Assembly: GCF_047675955.1 (NCBI RefSeq)
Contig: NC_132909.1
Coordinates: forward strand, 45,249,931-45,313,930
Direction: 5' to 3'
Length of the DNA: 64,000 bases
Source of the DNA: Chlorocebus sabaeus
Taxonomy: Eukaryota; Chordata; Mammalia; Primates; Cercopithecidae
The notes under the pieces were generated by a model. The model was not told the DNA's origin. It made no database searches and was given only the letters and a program-made list of their open reading frames with translations. This document shows, piece after piece, positions 46,141 through 62,660 of the stretch; position 1 is the stretch's first letter; the number at the start of each line of letters is the position of its first letter. The position numbers and the translations under genes were made by a program.

Positions 46141-46299
46141 GGGCCGCCCCGGCGTTCTCAGCGCCCGCCCCGCAGGCCCCGCCTCTTAAAGGGGCCGCAC
46201 CGGAAGGCCTGAAGACCCCGCCCGGAACCACCCCCTCCCCGCCCCTTTTTGTCGACCACCTACAGGCCCTTTGAGGTCGTGGAGAGCAGGGAATGCGGG

Positions 46300-46968
46300 G
46301 CCTAAAGGGGTTGGCGGACTCCTGGGTGTCCGCTTGGGAGCCGCCTCTCCCAAGTGACCATTCATTCATTCACTTGTTTTTTTAATTGAACAAGCTTTGA
46401 TCGCGTGCCTGGTGCATGTAGGTCAGAATTCCTGCCCCCCAGGAACTCACATCACATGACAGTAGGCCGGATCAGAACCCGGCGCCTATGGACGGTCCCA
46501 GCTCTCTAGGTGAGGGCTTGAACAGAGAAAAGAGCTCTATCTTGTAGGTAGGGCTTTAAGGGATGTGTAGGAGTTTGCCTTGTGTGGGTGGTGGGGCAAG
46601 AGCACCTGAGGCAGAAGTTTACAGCACGTGCAAAGTTTTAGAGGTAAGAAAGTACAGGTGTGTTTGGGACACAACCGAAGCACTCTGGGCCTGCCTGGAA
46701 CAGGGCAACAGTTATTCTGCACCTCCCGTGCGCCAGGCATTTTATTGCATTAGCTCATTACATACAAGCACAAAGCGATGAGGTAGGCACAGTTACTGTG
46801 GTCACTTTCAGAGGAAAGGAGAGGAAATTGAGATTTGGAGGGATGAAGTCACCAAGCCTGTCTAAGTGGTAGAGCAGGTTTGAACCCAAGTGGGTCTTAC
46901 TCTCGATCCAGCCTGTGCAAGGGACTGCCTGTGTTGCACACTTGGATACCTCTCTCCCCCCAGATAAT
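46300..46968 (-). other. MAP1S 5' flank with MIR remnant
   Basis: Alu-free flank. A MIR-like remnant in minus orientation covers about 46,690-46,910 ('cgccaggcattttattgcat', 'aggaaattgagatttggag'). Another weak L2/MIR-like piece is near 46,358-46,450. Confidence 0.5.
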
Positions 46969-47347
46969 CCCCTTTAGCCCTTTTATTTTATTTTATTTTA
47001 TTTTATTTTATTTTATTTTATTTTATTTTATTTTGTTTTGTTTTGTTTTATTGAGATGGAGTCTTATTCTACTGCCCAGGCTGTAGTGCAGTGGCATGAT
47101 CTCAGCTCACTGCAACCTCTGCCTCCCGTGTTTAAGTGATTCCCTTGCCTCAGCCTCCCAAGTAGCTGGGATTATAGGCGCCCACCACCATAACCTGCTA
47201 ATTGTTGTATTTTAGTAGAGATGGGGTTTCACCATGTTGGCCAGGCTGGTCTTGAACTCCTGACCTGAAGTGATCCTCCTGCCTTGGCCTCCCAAATTAC
47301 TGGGATTACAGGTGTGAGCTGCTGCGCCTGGCCCCCTTTAGCCCTTT
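46969..47347 (-). mobile_element. Antisense Alu with (TTTTA)n tail upstream of MAP1S
   Basis: The tail is ten TTTTA units, three TTTTG and one TTTTA (46,981-47,050), followed by the Alu body to about 47,332. A 15-bp target-site duplication CCCCTTTAGCCCTTT lies at 46,969-46,983 and 47,333-47,347. It is about 0.85 kb upstream of the MAP1S start codon. Confidence 0.9.
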
Positions 47348-48030
47348 GACCTGTAGGAGCTATCACTTGACAAATCATCTTGCTTGGAACTTTTGGATGG
47401 AACTTTTGGACAGTGGCCCATGCCCAGGAAAGATTGAACCGCCTTCCTCAGGAGTGAGCTCCCCATCTCTGGGACTATGCAAAGCAAAGCAGGACAGAAA
47501 TGGGAAAGATCTGGGAAGGAGAATCAGCCTCCCGCTGCCGTTTATTATCTGGGTTGTTCAGCCCAACTTCCTCCCTGGCCAGTGTGTAACAGCCACTGGC
47601 CACGTGCCGTCTACCATTCTTGCACTACACTTCCTCTCTCTCTTTTTGGTTCTGGCATCCTTCCTCTATCCTTGTCCCTCCCCCTTGGCTCCCTTCCCTG
47701 TGTCTCGCCTGCCTGTAATTTCTTCTGTTATTGCTGTGAGCAGTAATAGCAGTGAGAGTGTCTGTGTCAGGCACTATCTCCCCTACAAGGCTGGAAACGT
47801 TTGGAAGCCTGAGGCCTCTCTGGGGCCCTGGCCTTGTGCAACACAAGGCTTGGGCATCTGAAAAGGGATACGATAAAGTCTTTTGGAATGGGCTGAAAGA
47901 CCTATGTGTCCACCATTCATTCATTCCTTCCTTCCTTCCTTGTATATTTATGGATGGGTCCAGGATTTGAACCCAGGAGCTTCTGAATGGAAGTCTATCC
48001 ACTTCCTTCTGCCCATGCTCTGAGTTATGA
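47348..48030. other. Unique interval upstream of MAP1S
   Basis: Mostly single-copy DNA with a short CTTC microsatellite at 47,925-47,942. No coding exon is recognised; the longest ORF here (171 codons) has no similarity I know. Confidence 0.4.
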
Positions 48031-48044
48031 TTCTTGGTAATAAT

Positions 48045-52225
<4,181 letters not shown>

Positions 52226-52440
52226 GATAAGAGTTTAAGTTTTCCTTGACCCTCTGAAGGTTCACAGAAAAGTCATTGCCTTGGGGCCAATTGATTACTA
52301 GGAAAAAAGGCATTGAAGTTTATTTAATGTGTATATGCGGGAGCCTTCAGAATGAAGCCCCCAAGACACCGGGGAAGTTGTCCATTTTTATGCTTTGGTT
52401 TACCAGAGTATGGGCAGCGGTGTAGAGATAAGATCGGGCT

Positions 52441-53042
52441 GGCCGGGCGCGGTGGCTGACGCCTGTAATCCCAGCACTTTGGGAGGCGGAGTCAGGAGGA
52501 TCACCAGTGGTCAGGAGTTCAAGATCAGCCTGGCCAACATGGTGAAACCCCGTCTGTACTAAAAATACAAAAGTCAGTGGCCAGGCACAGTGGCTCACGC
52601 CTGTAATCCCAGCGCTTTGGGAGGCTGAGGCAGACAGATCATGAGGTCAGGAGATAGAGACCATCCTGGCTAACATGGTGAAACCCCGTCTCTACTAAAA
52701 AAAAAAAAAAAAAAAAAAAAACCAAAAAATTAGCCGGGCGTGGTGGCAGGCACCTGTAGTCCGAGCTACTCGGGAGGCTGAGGCAGGAGAGTGGCGTGAA
52801 CCCAGGAGGTGGAGCTTGCAGTGAGCCGAGATCACGCCACTGCACTCCAGCCTGGGTGACACAGCAAGACTCCATCTCCAAAAAAAAGAAAATTAGCTGG
52901 GCATGGTGGTGGGTGCCTGTAATCCCAGCTACTTGGGGGGCTGACACAGGAGAATCACCTGAATTCGGGAGGAGGAGTTTGCAGTGAGCTGAGATCACGC
53001 CACTGCACTCCAGCCTGCGTGACGGGCTGACTCCAAAAAACA
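52441..53042 (+). mobile_element. Nested sense Alus
   Basis: The outer Alu occupies 52,441-52,577 and 52,890-53,042. The inner Alu (52,578-52,888) was inserted at the outer element's A-rich middle linker. Confidence 0.8.
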
Positions 53043-53241
53043 AAACACAAAACAAAACAAAAAACAAACATTGGGCAAAAAAGGTTCAATGTGCAAGACA
53101 GAGTGGGGAAACCCTGCAAGGCCTGTCTGTCTAGATTCTTCTTGGCTTCTCTGAGCAGCATTCCTTCCTTCTGGGCATAGGGCAGGACCCTCTCTGGAAT
53201 GGGCATCTTATGACGTACAGTCAAACAAGGTATGTTAGATC

Positions 53242-55985
53242 ATTTTTTTTTTTTTTTTTTTGAGACAGAGTCTCGCTCTGTCACCCAGGCTGGCATGCAG
53301 TGGCACAATCTTGGCTCACTGCAAACTCTGCCTCCTGGGTTCACGCCATTCTCCTGCCTCAGCCTCCTGAATTGCTGTCACTACAGGCACCCGCCACCAC
53401 GACCGGCTAGTTTTTTTTGTATTTTTAGTAGAGACGGGGTTTCACTGTTAGCCAGGATGGTCTCAATCTCCTGATCTTGTGATCCACCCACCTCAGCCTC
53501 CCAAAGTTCTGGGATTACAGGCATGAGCCACCGCACACGGCCTCTTTTTTTTTTTTTTTTTTTCCTTTCTTTCTTTCTTTTTTTTTTTTTTTTGTGACAG
53601 AGTTTCACTCTTGTTACCCGGGCTGGAGTGCAGTGGTGTGATCTCGGCTCACTGCAACCTCTGCCTCCCAGGTTCAAGCGATTCTTCTGCCTCAGCCTCC
53701 CGATTAGCTGGGATTACAGGCGCATGTCACTGTGCCCAGCTAATTTTTTTTGTACTTTTAGTAGAGATGGGGTTTCACTATGTTGGTCAAGCTGGTCTCC
53801 AACTCCTGACCTCAGATGATCCACCGGCCTTGTCCTCCCAAAGTGCTAGGATTACAGGCGTGAGCCATGTGCCTGGCCAATTTCTTTATGGCCAGATTTT
53901 ACACAGAAGGTCAGAGGGCAAGTTAGTCATATTTTCAGGGTTTATGGCTGGCTTTGGGGAAAAGGGGTTCTGTTTTCTCTGTCCTGTTTTGGGGAAAATA
54001 ATTCTAGTTTCTTTTTTTTTTTTTTTTTGAGACGGAGTCTCGCTCTCTCGCCCAGGCCGGAGTGCAGTGGCCGGATCTCAGCTCACTGCAAGCTCCGCCT
54101 CCTGGGTCTAGGCCATTCTCCTGCCTCAGCCTCCCGAGTAGCTGGGACTACAGGCGCCCGCCACCACGCCCGGCTAGTTTTTTGTATTTTTTTGGTAGAG
54201 ACAGGGTTTCACCGTATTAGCCAGGCTGGTCTCGATCTCCTGACCTCGTGATCCGCCCGTCTCGGCCTCCCAAAGTGCTGGGATTACAGGCTTGAACCAC
54301 CGCGCCCGGCCATTAATAATTCTAGTTTCTATGGTAACCCTGGGGGGAGAATGGACCTTGGAGACAGAGGAGAGAAGATCAGAGAAAATCTCTTGTTTCT
54401 GAGGCCTTCATTTTAGGGATATTGTTTTCTGAGCCTCAACAAGGTGTTGACAATTATGGATAAAGTTGTTGTTTTGATTGTCAGGCGTGGGTGCTCACGC
54501 CTGTAATCCCAGCACTTTGGGAGGCCGAGGCGGGAGGATTGCTAGAGGCCAGGAGTTCGAGACCAGATTGGGCAATATAATGAGATCCTATGTCTCAAAT
54601 AATATTTAAAGAAAAAAGCTGTTTTAAGCCCTTTTATACATATCTTTTGGTGAATATACCCCCTTTCTCTCTAGTGAGTGCCCAGGGCTGGAACGGCTGG
54701 ATAACAAATATCTAGGTTGTTTCCTACCAACATTTCAGTTGTCAGATTTTTTTTTTTTTCTTTTAGACAGGGTCTCACTTTGTCACCCAGACTGGAGTGC
54801 AGTGGCGTCATCTCAGGTCACTGTAGCCTCTTCCTCCAGGTTCAAGCGATCCTCTCAACTTCAGCCTCTCAAGTAGCTGGAACTATAGGTGCATGCCACC
54901 ACACCCGGCTAACTTTTGTATTTTTAGTAGAGATGGAGTTTCGCCATGTTGTCCAGGCTCCTCTTGAACTCCTGAGCTCAAGCGATTCACTTGCCTCGGC
55001 CTCCCAAAGGGCTAGGATTACAGGTGTGAGCCACCACGCCAGGTCTGGATTTTTTTTTTTTTTTTTTGAGACAGAGTGTCACCCTATTGCCCAGGCTGGA
55101 GTGCAGTGGCATGATCTTGGCTCACTACAACCTCCACCTCCTGGGTTCAAGCGATCCTCCCACCTCAGCCTCCTGAGTAGCTGTGATTACAGGCGCCCAC
55201 CACCACACCCAGTGAATTTTTGTATTTTTAGTAGAGATGGGGTTTACCATGTTAGCCAGGTTGGTGTCGAACTCCTGACCTCATGTGATTGGCCCACCTT
55301 GGTCTCCCAAAGCACTGGGATTACAGGCTTGAGCCACCACACCCGGCCACTTATTTTTTTATTTTTATTTTTATTTTTATTTTTTGAGATGGAGTCTTGT
55401 CTGTCACCCAGGTTGGAGTGCAGTGGTGGAATCTCAGCTCACTGCAAACTCCGCCTACCGGGTTCACGCTATTCTCCTGCCTCAGCCTCCCGAGTAGCTG
55501 GGACTACAGGCACCCGCCACCACGCCCAGCTAATTTTTTGAAGTTTTAGTAGAGACAGGGTTTCACCGTGTTAGCCAGGATGGTCTCGATCTCCTGACCT
55601 CGTGATCTGCCCGTCTTGGCCTCCCAAAGTGCTGGGATTACAGGCGTGAGCCACGGTGCCTGGCTATTTTTTTATGAAAGGCAAGGCCTTTTATAAGAGG
55701 CATGGCCTCACTGTTGCCCAGGCTGGAGTCCAGGAGTCATGGCTCACTGCATCCTTGATCTCTTGGGCTCAAGTGATCCTCCTGCCTCTGCCTCCTGAGT
55801 AGATGGGACTACAGGTGCGTGACAACATGCTCAACTAATTTGAAAAAAAAAAAAAAAATTTTTTTTTGGTAGAGACAAGGTCTCACTATGTTGCTCAGGT
55901 TGGTATCAAACTCCTGGGCTCAAGCAATCCTCCCACCTGGGCCTCCCAAATCACTAGGATTACAGGTATGAGCCATTGTACCAAA
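53242..55985 (-). mobile_element. Run of antisense Alus
   Basis: Copies at 53,242-53,542, 53,543-53,878, 54,012-54,314 (AluYR type, target-site duplication AATAATTCTAGTTTCT at 53,997-54,012 and 54,315-54,330), 54,745-55,047, 55,051-55,348, 55,350-55,665 and 55,685-55,985. A sense monomer (54,484-54,610) is the only exception. Confidence 0.85.
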
Positions 55986-56955
55986 CTCAGGTTGTTAGAT
56001 TTTTAATAGTCATCTTTCTTGACTCCTTGCCTTGCCCTCAGGCCAACCCTGTGTATCAGCATTTACTGAGTACTTGTGTTGGCAACATTCCAGTTCTGGG
56101 TGCTGGTGCTCGTGGTGGCGCAATTCACCTGTGGGGGTGGCAGGGGGAGGACAGAACTGGTCCTGGGTGCGATTCACTCCTGCTCTGGGATGCCAGGGAG
56201 CCTGACATCCCTCTAGTCACAAGATTTGTGTGTTAGTTTATCTTTGCAACCACCCAGGGCATGGGCTTTGAGTAAACACGTGTAGTTGCCTGGAATGTGA
56301 GGGTCAGAGACATCAAGGGACAGATTCAGTGACCTGTGCATTGACTCGGATGTGAACCCAGGGGAACTGACTGTAGGCCCTGCAACAGATCCATTCATTC
56401 ATTCATTCATTCATTCAATAAACACTTCCTGACATCCTTCCTGTGCTGGGTGATGCTGGCGTACCTAAGTGGTCTCAGTCCTGGTGCCCAAGGAGACGTC
56501 AGTCTGGAGGAAGATCAGCCGGACACGGATCTCCCTCACCTCTGTGATGTCAGGCCTGGGATAGAGGGTGAAGCCAGGAGCTGGGAAAGTGGGGACTATA
56601 TCTGGGGAGGCAGGGAACTTATCCTGAAAAATGAGACTTTCCAACTGGGGTTCGGAGGAGTGTGTGGGAGTTTGCCAGTCAGATGATGTGTTCATTTACT
56701 CAACAATTCCCCTTCCCCACTACCACTAGCCAAAACCTCTGTGCTACTCTCACTCCAGCCTGGCCTCAAGGATCCTCCAGCCTCAGGGAGACAGAACCAG
56801 ATACAGACTCTCCAAGTGATCATGAATGGGCTGGAAGAAGGGGTGAGAGCAGGAGGTGCCCTGGGTAGAGGAACAGTGGGCTCTGAAGGGGACCATATGG
56901 GGGTCTCTTAGGACGGGAGGGTGTGGTTGCAATTGATTCCCTCAGAGTGGAAGTT
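55986..56955. other. MIR/L2-bearing intergenic interval
   Basis: Contains MIR-like DNA in minus orientation (about 56,050-56,370) and an (ATTC)n microsatellite (56,395-56,420). No gene is recognised. Confidence 0.45.
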
Positions 56956-56959
56956 GATG

Positions 56960-57525
56960 GTTAGTGGCTTGATCTCAGCTCACTGCTACTTCCGTCTCCC
57001 AGGTTCAAGCAATTCTCCTGCCTCAGCCTCTCAAGTAGCTGGGATTACAGGTGTCCACCACCACACTCAGCTGATTTTTTGTATTTTTAGTAGAGATGGG
57101 GTTTGACTATGTCAGCCAGGCTGGTCTCAAACTCCTGACCTTGTGATCCACCTGCCTCGGCCTCCTAAAGTACCGGGACTACAGGCATGAGCCACCGGTC
57201 CCAGCCAAATACTTTTGCTTTGAAATATATGGCTTAGGCTGGGTGTGGTGGCTCATGCCTGTAATCCCAGCACTTTGGGAGGTTGAGGCAGGAAGATCAC
57301 TTGAGGTCAGGAGTTTGAGACCAGTCTGGTCAACACACAAAACCCTGTCTCTACTAAAAATACAAAAATCAACCAGGTGTGGTGGTGCACACCTGTAGTC
57401 CCAACTACTTGGGAGGCTGAGGCATGAGAATTGGTTGAACTCTGGAGGTGGAGGTTGCAGTGAGCCAAGATCACACCACCGCACTCCACTCTGGGCGACA
57501 GAGTGAAACCATGCTCCCGCCACCA
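56960..57525. mobile_element. Truncated antisense Alu and a sense Alu
   Basis: Antisense Alu 56,962-57,206 lacks its T-rich start. Sense Alu 57,237-57,525 lacks most of its tail. Confidence 0.8.
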
Positions 57526-58260
57526 CCCTCAGGGCTGGCTATGGGGTGCACATGGGTAGAGATGTGGCCAGTTGGACAGGCTGGAACTAGGATAAGACTG
57601 ACTTAGGTCCCTGGGGCTGCGGGGGACTATGAAATGGTGCAGTGAGCCAACATTAAGCACATACTATGGGCCGTCCTCAGGGATGACGTACATGTCCCTC
57701 CCCTCCTCCATTCTACACACATGTATTGAGCACTCACTGTGTATTAGACTCTGTGCCAAGCCAGCAACAGGTGTCCCAGCCCTGCCTTCAGGATTTCCTA
57801 GCTCCTAACTGCTAGCTCAGTGTTCCTCAATCTTTAAGACCAGATTAATTCATTAATTATTCTTTTTGACATACGTTTATTGAGTACCTACCATGTGAGG
57901 CAGTGGAGAGACAAAACTTTCTGAGACCCAGTCCTGGCTTCTGAGAAGCTTATCGCCTGCTTGGGAGGCAAATAAGGAAACTCATGTGATGAGAGCAGCT
58001 GACCTCCTCCACTCAGTTATGGGAGTCAGGGAAGGCTTCCTGGAGGAGGGGACATCTCGGCAGAGACAGGGGGATAAAGCAGTTTATCCCAGAGAAGAGG
58101 GGAAAGGGTGTTCCTGGCTGTGGGAATAGTGTGTGCAAAGGCCTGCTGGGGAGATGCGTGGGAAAAATTAAAGACTTCCAGGGAGGCTGTAGGCCAGAGG
58201 ATAGCAGAGGTGAGGGGAAGCTGAAATGGCCAATCACCAAGGAAGAAGGGCCTCGTAGGC
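57526..58260. other. Ancient-repeat intergenic interval
   Basis: MIR/L2-type words at about 57,715-57,780 and 57,860-58,070 ('cgtttattgagtacctacca'). No gene is recognised. Confidence 0.4.
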
Positions 58261-58261
58261 G

Positions 58262-58560
58262 GAGCTTTTGATGTGCGTCTTCTCATTGGTCGCCAGCCGT
58301 GGTCCAGGTAGCGGCAGTCACAGGGACGTGGTCAGGGACTGTGCTGCATCCCAGCCACGTGGTCCAGATCCCGAGCTGGATGCGACCTGCCGGGGTGGCG
58401 CGCAGTGTTGTTACCCCGGCGGAGGTGACCAAGCTGGGTCCAGACCCAGTTTCCAATTCCCGCCCAGGTCTGGGCCCCCAAGCAGCACCGTGTCTCGACA
58501 TCCAGACCTGCACCAAGTCAAACGGTCACCAACGTCCCCGCACCTCCCTTTCTACTAATG
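58262..58560. promoter_or_regulatory. Orphan CpG-enriched patch with CCAAT and E-box
   Basis: CpG-rich relative to its surroundings. It has an inverted CCAAT (ATTGG 58,285-58,289) and a perfect CACGTG E-box (58,356-58,361). No coding exon is recognised, and no splice donor of quality was found. Possible lncRNA promoter or enhancer. Confidence 0.3.
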
Positions 58561-58589
58561 ACCCTGTTGTAAAACATGAGGTTGAGGGG

Positions 58590-59960
58590 TCAAGGGCACA
58601 GACACCAAGCTTGGTGGGGTTCATATCTCAGCTCTGTCTCTCCCCAGAGGTGCGACCTCCCTGGGCCTTGGTTTCCCCATCAATTGAACTGGTAGGGTCG
58701 CTGTGGGGATTAAAAGAGTTAAACCAGCCCGAGGGTGTAGGCCTGCATGTGCTAAGCGCTCACCTGGTGTTATTTATTCTTGTAATTTATCATTTTATTT
58801 TGGAAATCTACTGGCTACAAGTAGCTCTCTGGCAGCTGGTTGCAGCTTCGTTCTAGGTATCCCTTCGTCCTAGGGATAGCGGATCAACCCCGGGACCGTT
58901 TCTAGATGCATTGAATTTAACCCCAAATAAAGGTGACATCTTGTGTCTGAATGTAATTAAACATCGATTCATTTGGACTTTGCAGTTCTCTTTTTGCATT
59001 TTGGAGCCAAAGCCAACATGTCTCTGGGTCTCAAGCATTTTCTTTTCTTTTCTTTTTCAGAGACAGAGTCTCACTCTGTCCCCTAGGCTGGAGTGCAGTG
59101 CGTGATCTCGATTTACTGCAACCTCCGCCTCCCAGGTTCTAGTGATTCTCCTGCCTCAGCCTCCCGAGTAGCTGGGATTACAGGAGCTGCCACCACGTCC
59201 GGCTAATTTTTGTATTTTCAGTAGAGAAGGAGTTTTGCCATGTTGGCCTGGCTGGTCTCAAACTCCTGACCTCAGGTGATCTGCCCACCTCAGCCTCTCA
59301 AAGTGCTGGGATGACAGGCATGAGCCACCGTGCCTGGTAAAGCATTTTGATAGGGCCCCAGAGTACTTTTCAGCTGCGGGCACCGAGAGTCTGAGACAGG
59401 CCTGCCTGACAGTCCCCTTATGGTGGTCCTATAGACATGAGAAGTCAAACCCCTGAGTTGGGGTCCAGCAATGTCTCCTACTACCTGGGTAGTACAGGCA
59501 AATGCCTCGGCATCTCGGATCCATAGTTTTCTCATGGGTCAAAGGAAAGAGAGGCCCCACAGTGAGTGTTCTCTCCCCTCCCTACTTCAGCCTCTTAGGT
59601 TGGGTGTGAGTCCACGAGGTCTCCAGCCAGTCTAGAGTGGGGAAACAGGACTTGGAGGAAAGGCGTGAGTCCGGGTGTAGCCCTGAACTAGGGCGGGTCT
59701 AGAGACATGGCTGGATCCAGTGGCGACAGCGGAGGTACTGGAGGCTGCAGAAGACAAGGTTCATGTCGGCCCCTTTCCAAGCCAGGCCCAACTAAAAATG
59801 CATTTCACATGTTCTTAGGATACTTATGTTGGACATAACACCACCCTGGCCCTCAGCTCACTCCTTTGTGACTCAGTTTCCTCATCTGTAAAACGGAAAT
59901 GATGGTATCCTCTTCCAGAGTTGGCATATAAGTGAGATACACAGAAAGAAGTGTTGAGAG
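58590..59960 (+). repeat. MIR remnants and one Alu
   Basis: MIR sense copies at about 58,590-58,790 and 59,845-59,960 ('ctcagtttcctcatctgtaa'). Antisense Alu at 59,050-59,338. The 59,340-59,840 stretch shows nothing recognised. Confidence 0.6.
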
Positions 59961-60015
59961 GGAGCCCTTGCTTTTTTTTTTGACTTAAACAATATATACA
60001 TATTTAAAGTAGAGG

Positions 60016-60750
60016 GCCAGGCGTGGTGGCTTACGCTTGTAATTCCAGCACTTTGGGAGGCCGAGGCAGGCAGATCACAAGGTCAGGAGTTCGAGACCAG
60101 CCTGGCCAAGGGACCAGCCTGGCCAATATGGTGAAACCCCATTTCTACTAAAAATACAAAAATTAGCTGGGTGCAGTGGCAGGCGCCTGTAATCCCAGCT
60201 ACTGGGGAGGCTGAGGCAGGAGAATTGCTTGAACCCGGGAGGTGGAGGTTGCAGTGAGCTGAAGGTTGCGCCATTGCACTCCAGCCTGGGTGACAGAGCA
60301 AGACTCCGACTCAATAAATAAATAAATAAACAAAATACATAAAGTAGAGGTGAGGTCTCACTACTGTTGCCCAGGCTGGTCTTGAACTCTGAGCTCAAGC
60401 AATCTTTCCGCCTCCCAAAGTGCTAGGATTACAAGTGTGAGCCACCATGTCTGGACTGACTTTTTTTTTGGTGGGGGACGGAGTCTTGCTCTGTCCCCCA
60501 GGCTGGAGAGCAGTGGCATGATCTCAGCTCACTGCAATCTCCATCTCCCAGGTTCAAGTGATTCTCCTGCTTCAGCTTCCCGAGTAGCTGGGACTACAGG
60601 AGCCACCACACCTGGCTAATTTTTGTAGTTTTAGTAGAGACGAGGTTTCACCATGTTAGCCAGGCTGGTCTCGAACTCCTGACCTCAAGTGATCTGCCCG
60701 CCTTGGCCTTCCAAAGTGCTGGGATTACAGGCATGAGCTACCATACCTGT
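60016..60750. mobile_element. Sense Alu followed by two antisense elements
   Basis: Sense Alu 60,016-60,345 contains a 17-bp tandem duplication (gaccagcctggccaagg near 60,095-60,125). Antisense monomer about 60,345-60,455. Antisense Alu 60,462-60,750. Confidence 0.8.
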
Positions 60751-60814
60751 GCCCCGCCCCCTGCCACCTTAAAAAAATCTTTTAAACTGTCATTTTAGGA
60801 GATTTAGGGGAAGG

Positions 60815-61020
60815 AGAGCCAGCAGAGTGCAGGGGTTAAGGGCCTCCCCTGGGCTTCCTAAATTCAAATCCAAAGTCTGCCACTCCCCTGATGTGTGACG
60901 TTAGGTGAGCGACTTAACGCTGTCGTTCTCAGTTTCTCCATCTGCAGACTCTATTATGGGGATTAAATGAGTGTTTGTAGAGTTCTGTTCCATGTCTGGC
61001 ACACTGCAGGCACATGTTAA
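60815..61020 (+). repeat. MIR element, sense
   Basis: Follows the MIR consensus order from 'gagtgcaggggttaagggc' through 'gtttctccatctgca' to 'ctggcacactgcaggcaca'. Confidence 0.7.
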
Positions 61021-61049
61021 ACAAGTTAACCTCCTTCACAGGGTCACAG

Positions 61050-61340
61050 AGAGTCCCTGGTTCCCCGCTGCTCCCAGCCCTGGGATCCCCCGATGGCCTA
61101 GTGCTGCCCCCAGCTGGTCACTCTGGGGACTTTGGGCTGAGGCCCCGTCTCTGACTCCGGAACCCCGCCCCCATTGAGTCTGAACCTATTACGTTCCTTC
61201 GTCTCCCTTTATTTCCCGCCTCCGTCTCATCTTCTTGACCAATCCAATCACTTTTGTTTATGATCCATCCAATCCCATCCAACCACTCCAGGCCCATCCA
61301 GTCATTTTGCTGCCTCCTGTTAGTTCCGCCCTACATCTCT
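61050..61340. promoter_or_regulatory. Candidate CTCF site with GC, E2F and CCAAT motifs
   Basis: The minus strand at 61,117-61,104 reads CCAGCTGGGGGCAG, 13 of 14 to the CTCF core. Within 170 bp follow a GC box (ccccgccccc near 61,163-61,172), an E2F-like TTTCCCGC (61,212-61,219), and CCAAT at 61,239-61,243, 61,244-61,248 and 61,269-61,273. No transcript is evident from the sequence. Confidence 0.35.
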
Positions 61341-61404
61341 GCAGGTCAGGGCCTGGAACTTTCAAAAGGTTGATGTTGCCTTCGTCTCATTTAATTCTCT
61401 GGGA

Positions 61405-62660
61405 AACCATTTTATTATTAATTATTATTATTATTTGTTGTCGTTGTTGTTATTGTTGTTGTTTTTGAGACAGAGTCTCACTCTGTTGCCCAGTCTGGAG
61501 TACAGTGGCGCAATTTCGGCTCACTGCAGCCTCTGGCTCCTGTGTTCAGGCGATTCTTCTGCCTCAGCCTCCGGAGTAGCTGGGATTACAGGCGCCCGCT
61601 ACCACGCCCAGCTAATTTTTAAACTTTTAGTAGAGACAGGGTTTCACCATTTGGCCAGGCTGGTTTTGAACTCCTGACCTCAGGTGATCTGCCCGTCTTG
61701 GCCTCCCAAAGTGCTGGGATTACAGATGTGAGCCACCGCGCCCGGCAGAAACCATTATTTTTTATCCTCATTTTATAGGCGATAAGCCAAGGTTGCCCTC
61801 TGATTTCTCTGCCCCAGGCGGCCTGACAGCTACAATTAAGTTCAATAAGAGGTCCAGTCTCAGAACCTTTGCACACGCCCTGCCCTCGGCCAGGAATGTC
61901 CTTCCTCCAATTCCCTGTGCTGAGCGAGATCCTCCTTGCTCACTGGACCCCTGACCTTGGCAAAGAAGGAGCCGCAGAGAAAAAAGGGCAAGAGCAAATG
62001 GAGACAGCACCGGCATAATTAAGTGGAGGGATGAGAAGGCTCAAATCAATAGCTCTGGAATTAACTGAGCTGTTGGCAGGAAGAAAATGGGGCACCAGAG
62101 CTTAAAAATTAATTGGATCTGAGTGATCAATGGTGAATGTCGAAATGTCCCCTTTCGTTATTACTATTATTATTACTATTATCATTATTATTTTGAGATG
62201 GGGTCTCACTCTATTGCACCCAGGCTGAAGAGCAGTGGTGTGATCTCGGCTCACTGCAGCCTCTGCCTCCGGGATTCAAGCGATTCTCTTGCCTCAGCCT
62301 CCCAAGTAGCTGGGACTGACTACAGGCATGCGCCACCACACCTGGCTAATTTTTTTTGTGTATTTTTAGTAGAGATAGGGTTTCACCATGTTGACCAGAC
62401 TGGTCTGGAGCTCCTGACCTCAGGTGATCCGCCCACCTCAGCCTCCCAAAGTGCTGGGATTGCAGGTGTGAGCCACCACACCCAGCAGAAACGTCCCCTT
62501 TCAGATCAGCGCGACATGGGCGTGGGTGTGGATCCAGGCTATGTTCATCGAATGAGGCAGGGGAATTGCTTGAACCCAGGAGGCGGAGGTTGCAGTAAGC
62601 CAAGATCGCGCCACGGCACTCCAGCCTAGTGACAGAGTGAGACTCCATCTCAAATAATAA
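61405..62660. mobile_element. Alus with TTA/TTG-rich tails
   Basis: Antisense Alus 61,465-61,745 (after a (TTA)n(GTT)n run) and 62,193-62,487 (after (TTA)n). Sense 3' Alu fragment 62,552-62,660. The 61,750-62,150 stretch is unique. Confidence 0.8.

Larger units (their letters stand above)
45500..46300 (-). promoter_or_regulatory. MAP1S: MAP1S CpG-island promoter
   Basis: This CpG-dense, TATA-less region covers exon 1, the start of intron 1 and the upstream flank. Upstream of the ATG are GC boxes (near 46,161-46,172, 46,176-46,183, 46,214-46,222 and 46,236-46,246) and two ETS-type CCGGAA sites (46,200-46,205, extended to CCGGAAG, and 46,222-46,227), plus the YY1/TISU site. This is the usual set for a housekeeping promoter. 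There is no Alu between 44,250 and 46,980. Confidence 0.75.

Noticed and set aside
45507..46274. A 255-codon plus-strand frame over the MAP1S CpG island
   Set aside because: Pro/Arg-rich shadow of GC-rich promoter and exon 1 sequence; no known protein.
54717..55541. A 274-codon plus-strand frame
   Set aside because: It is the well-known antisense-Alu translation repeated through adjacent Alus, not a gene. The same holds for dozens of shorter frames in the window.
58299..58856. A 185-codon plus-strand frame
   Set aside because: It runs from the CpG-rich patch into a MIR element and matches no protein I know.
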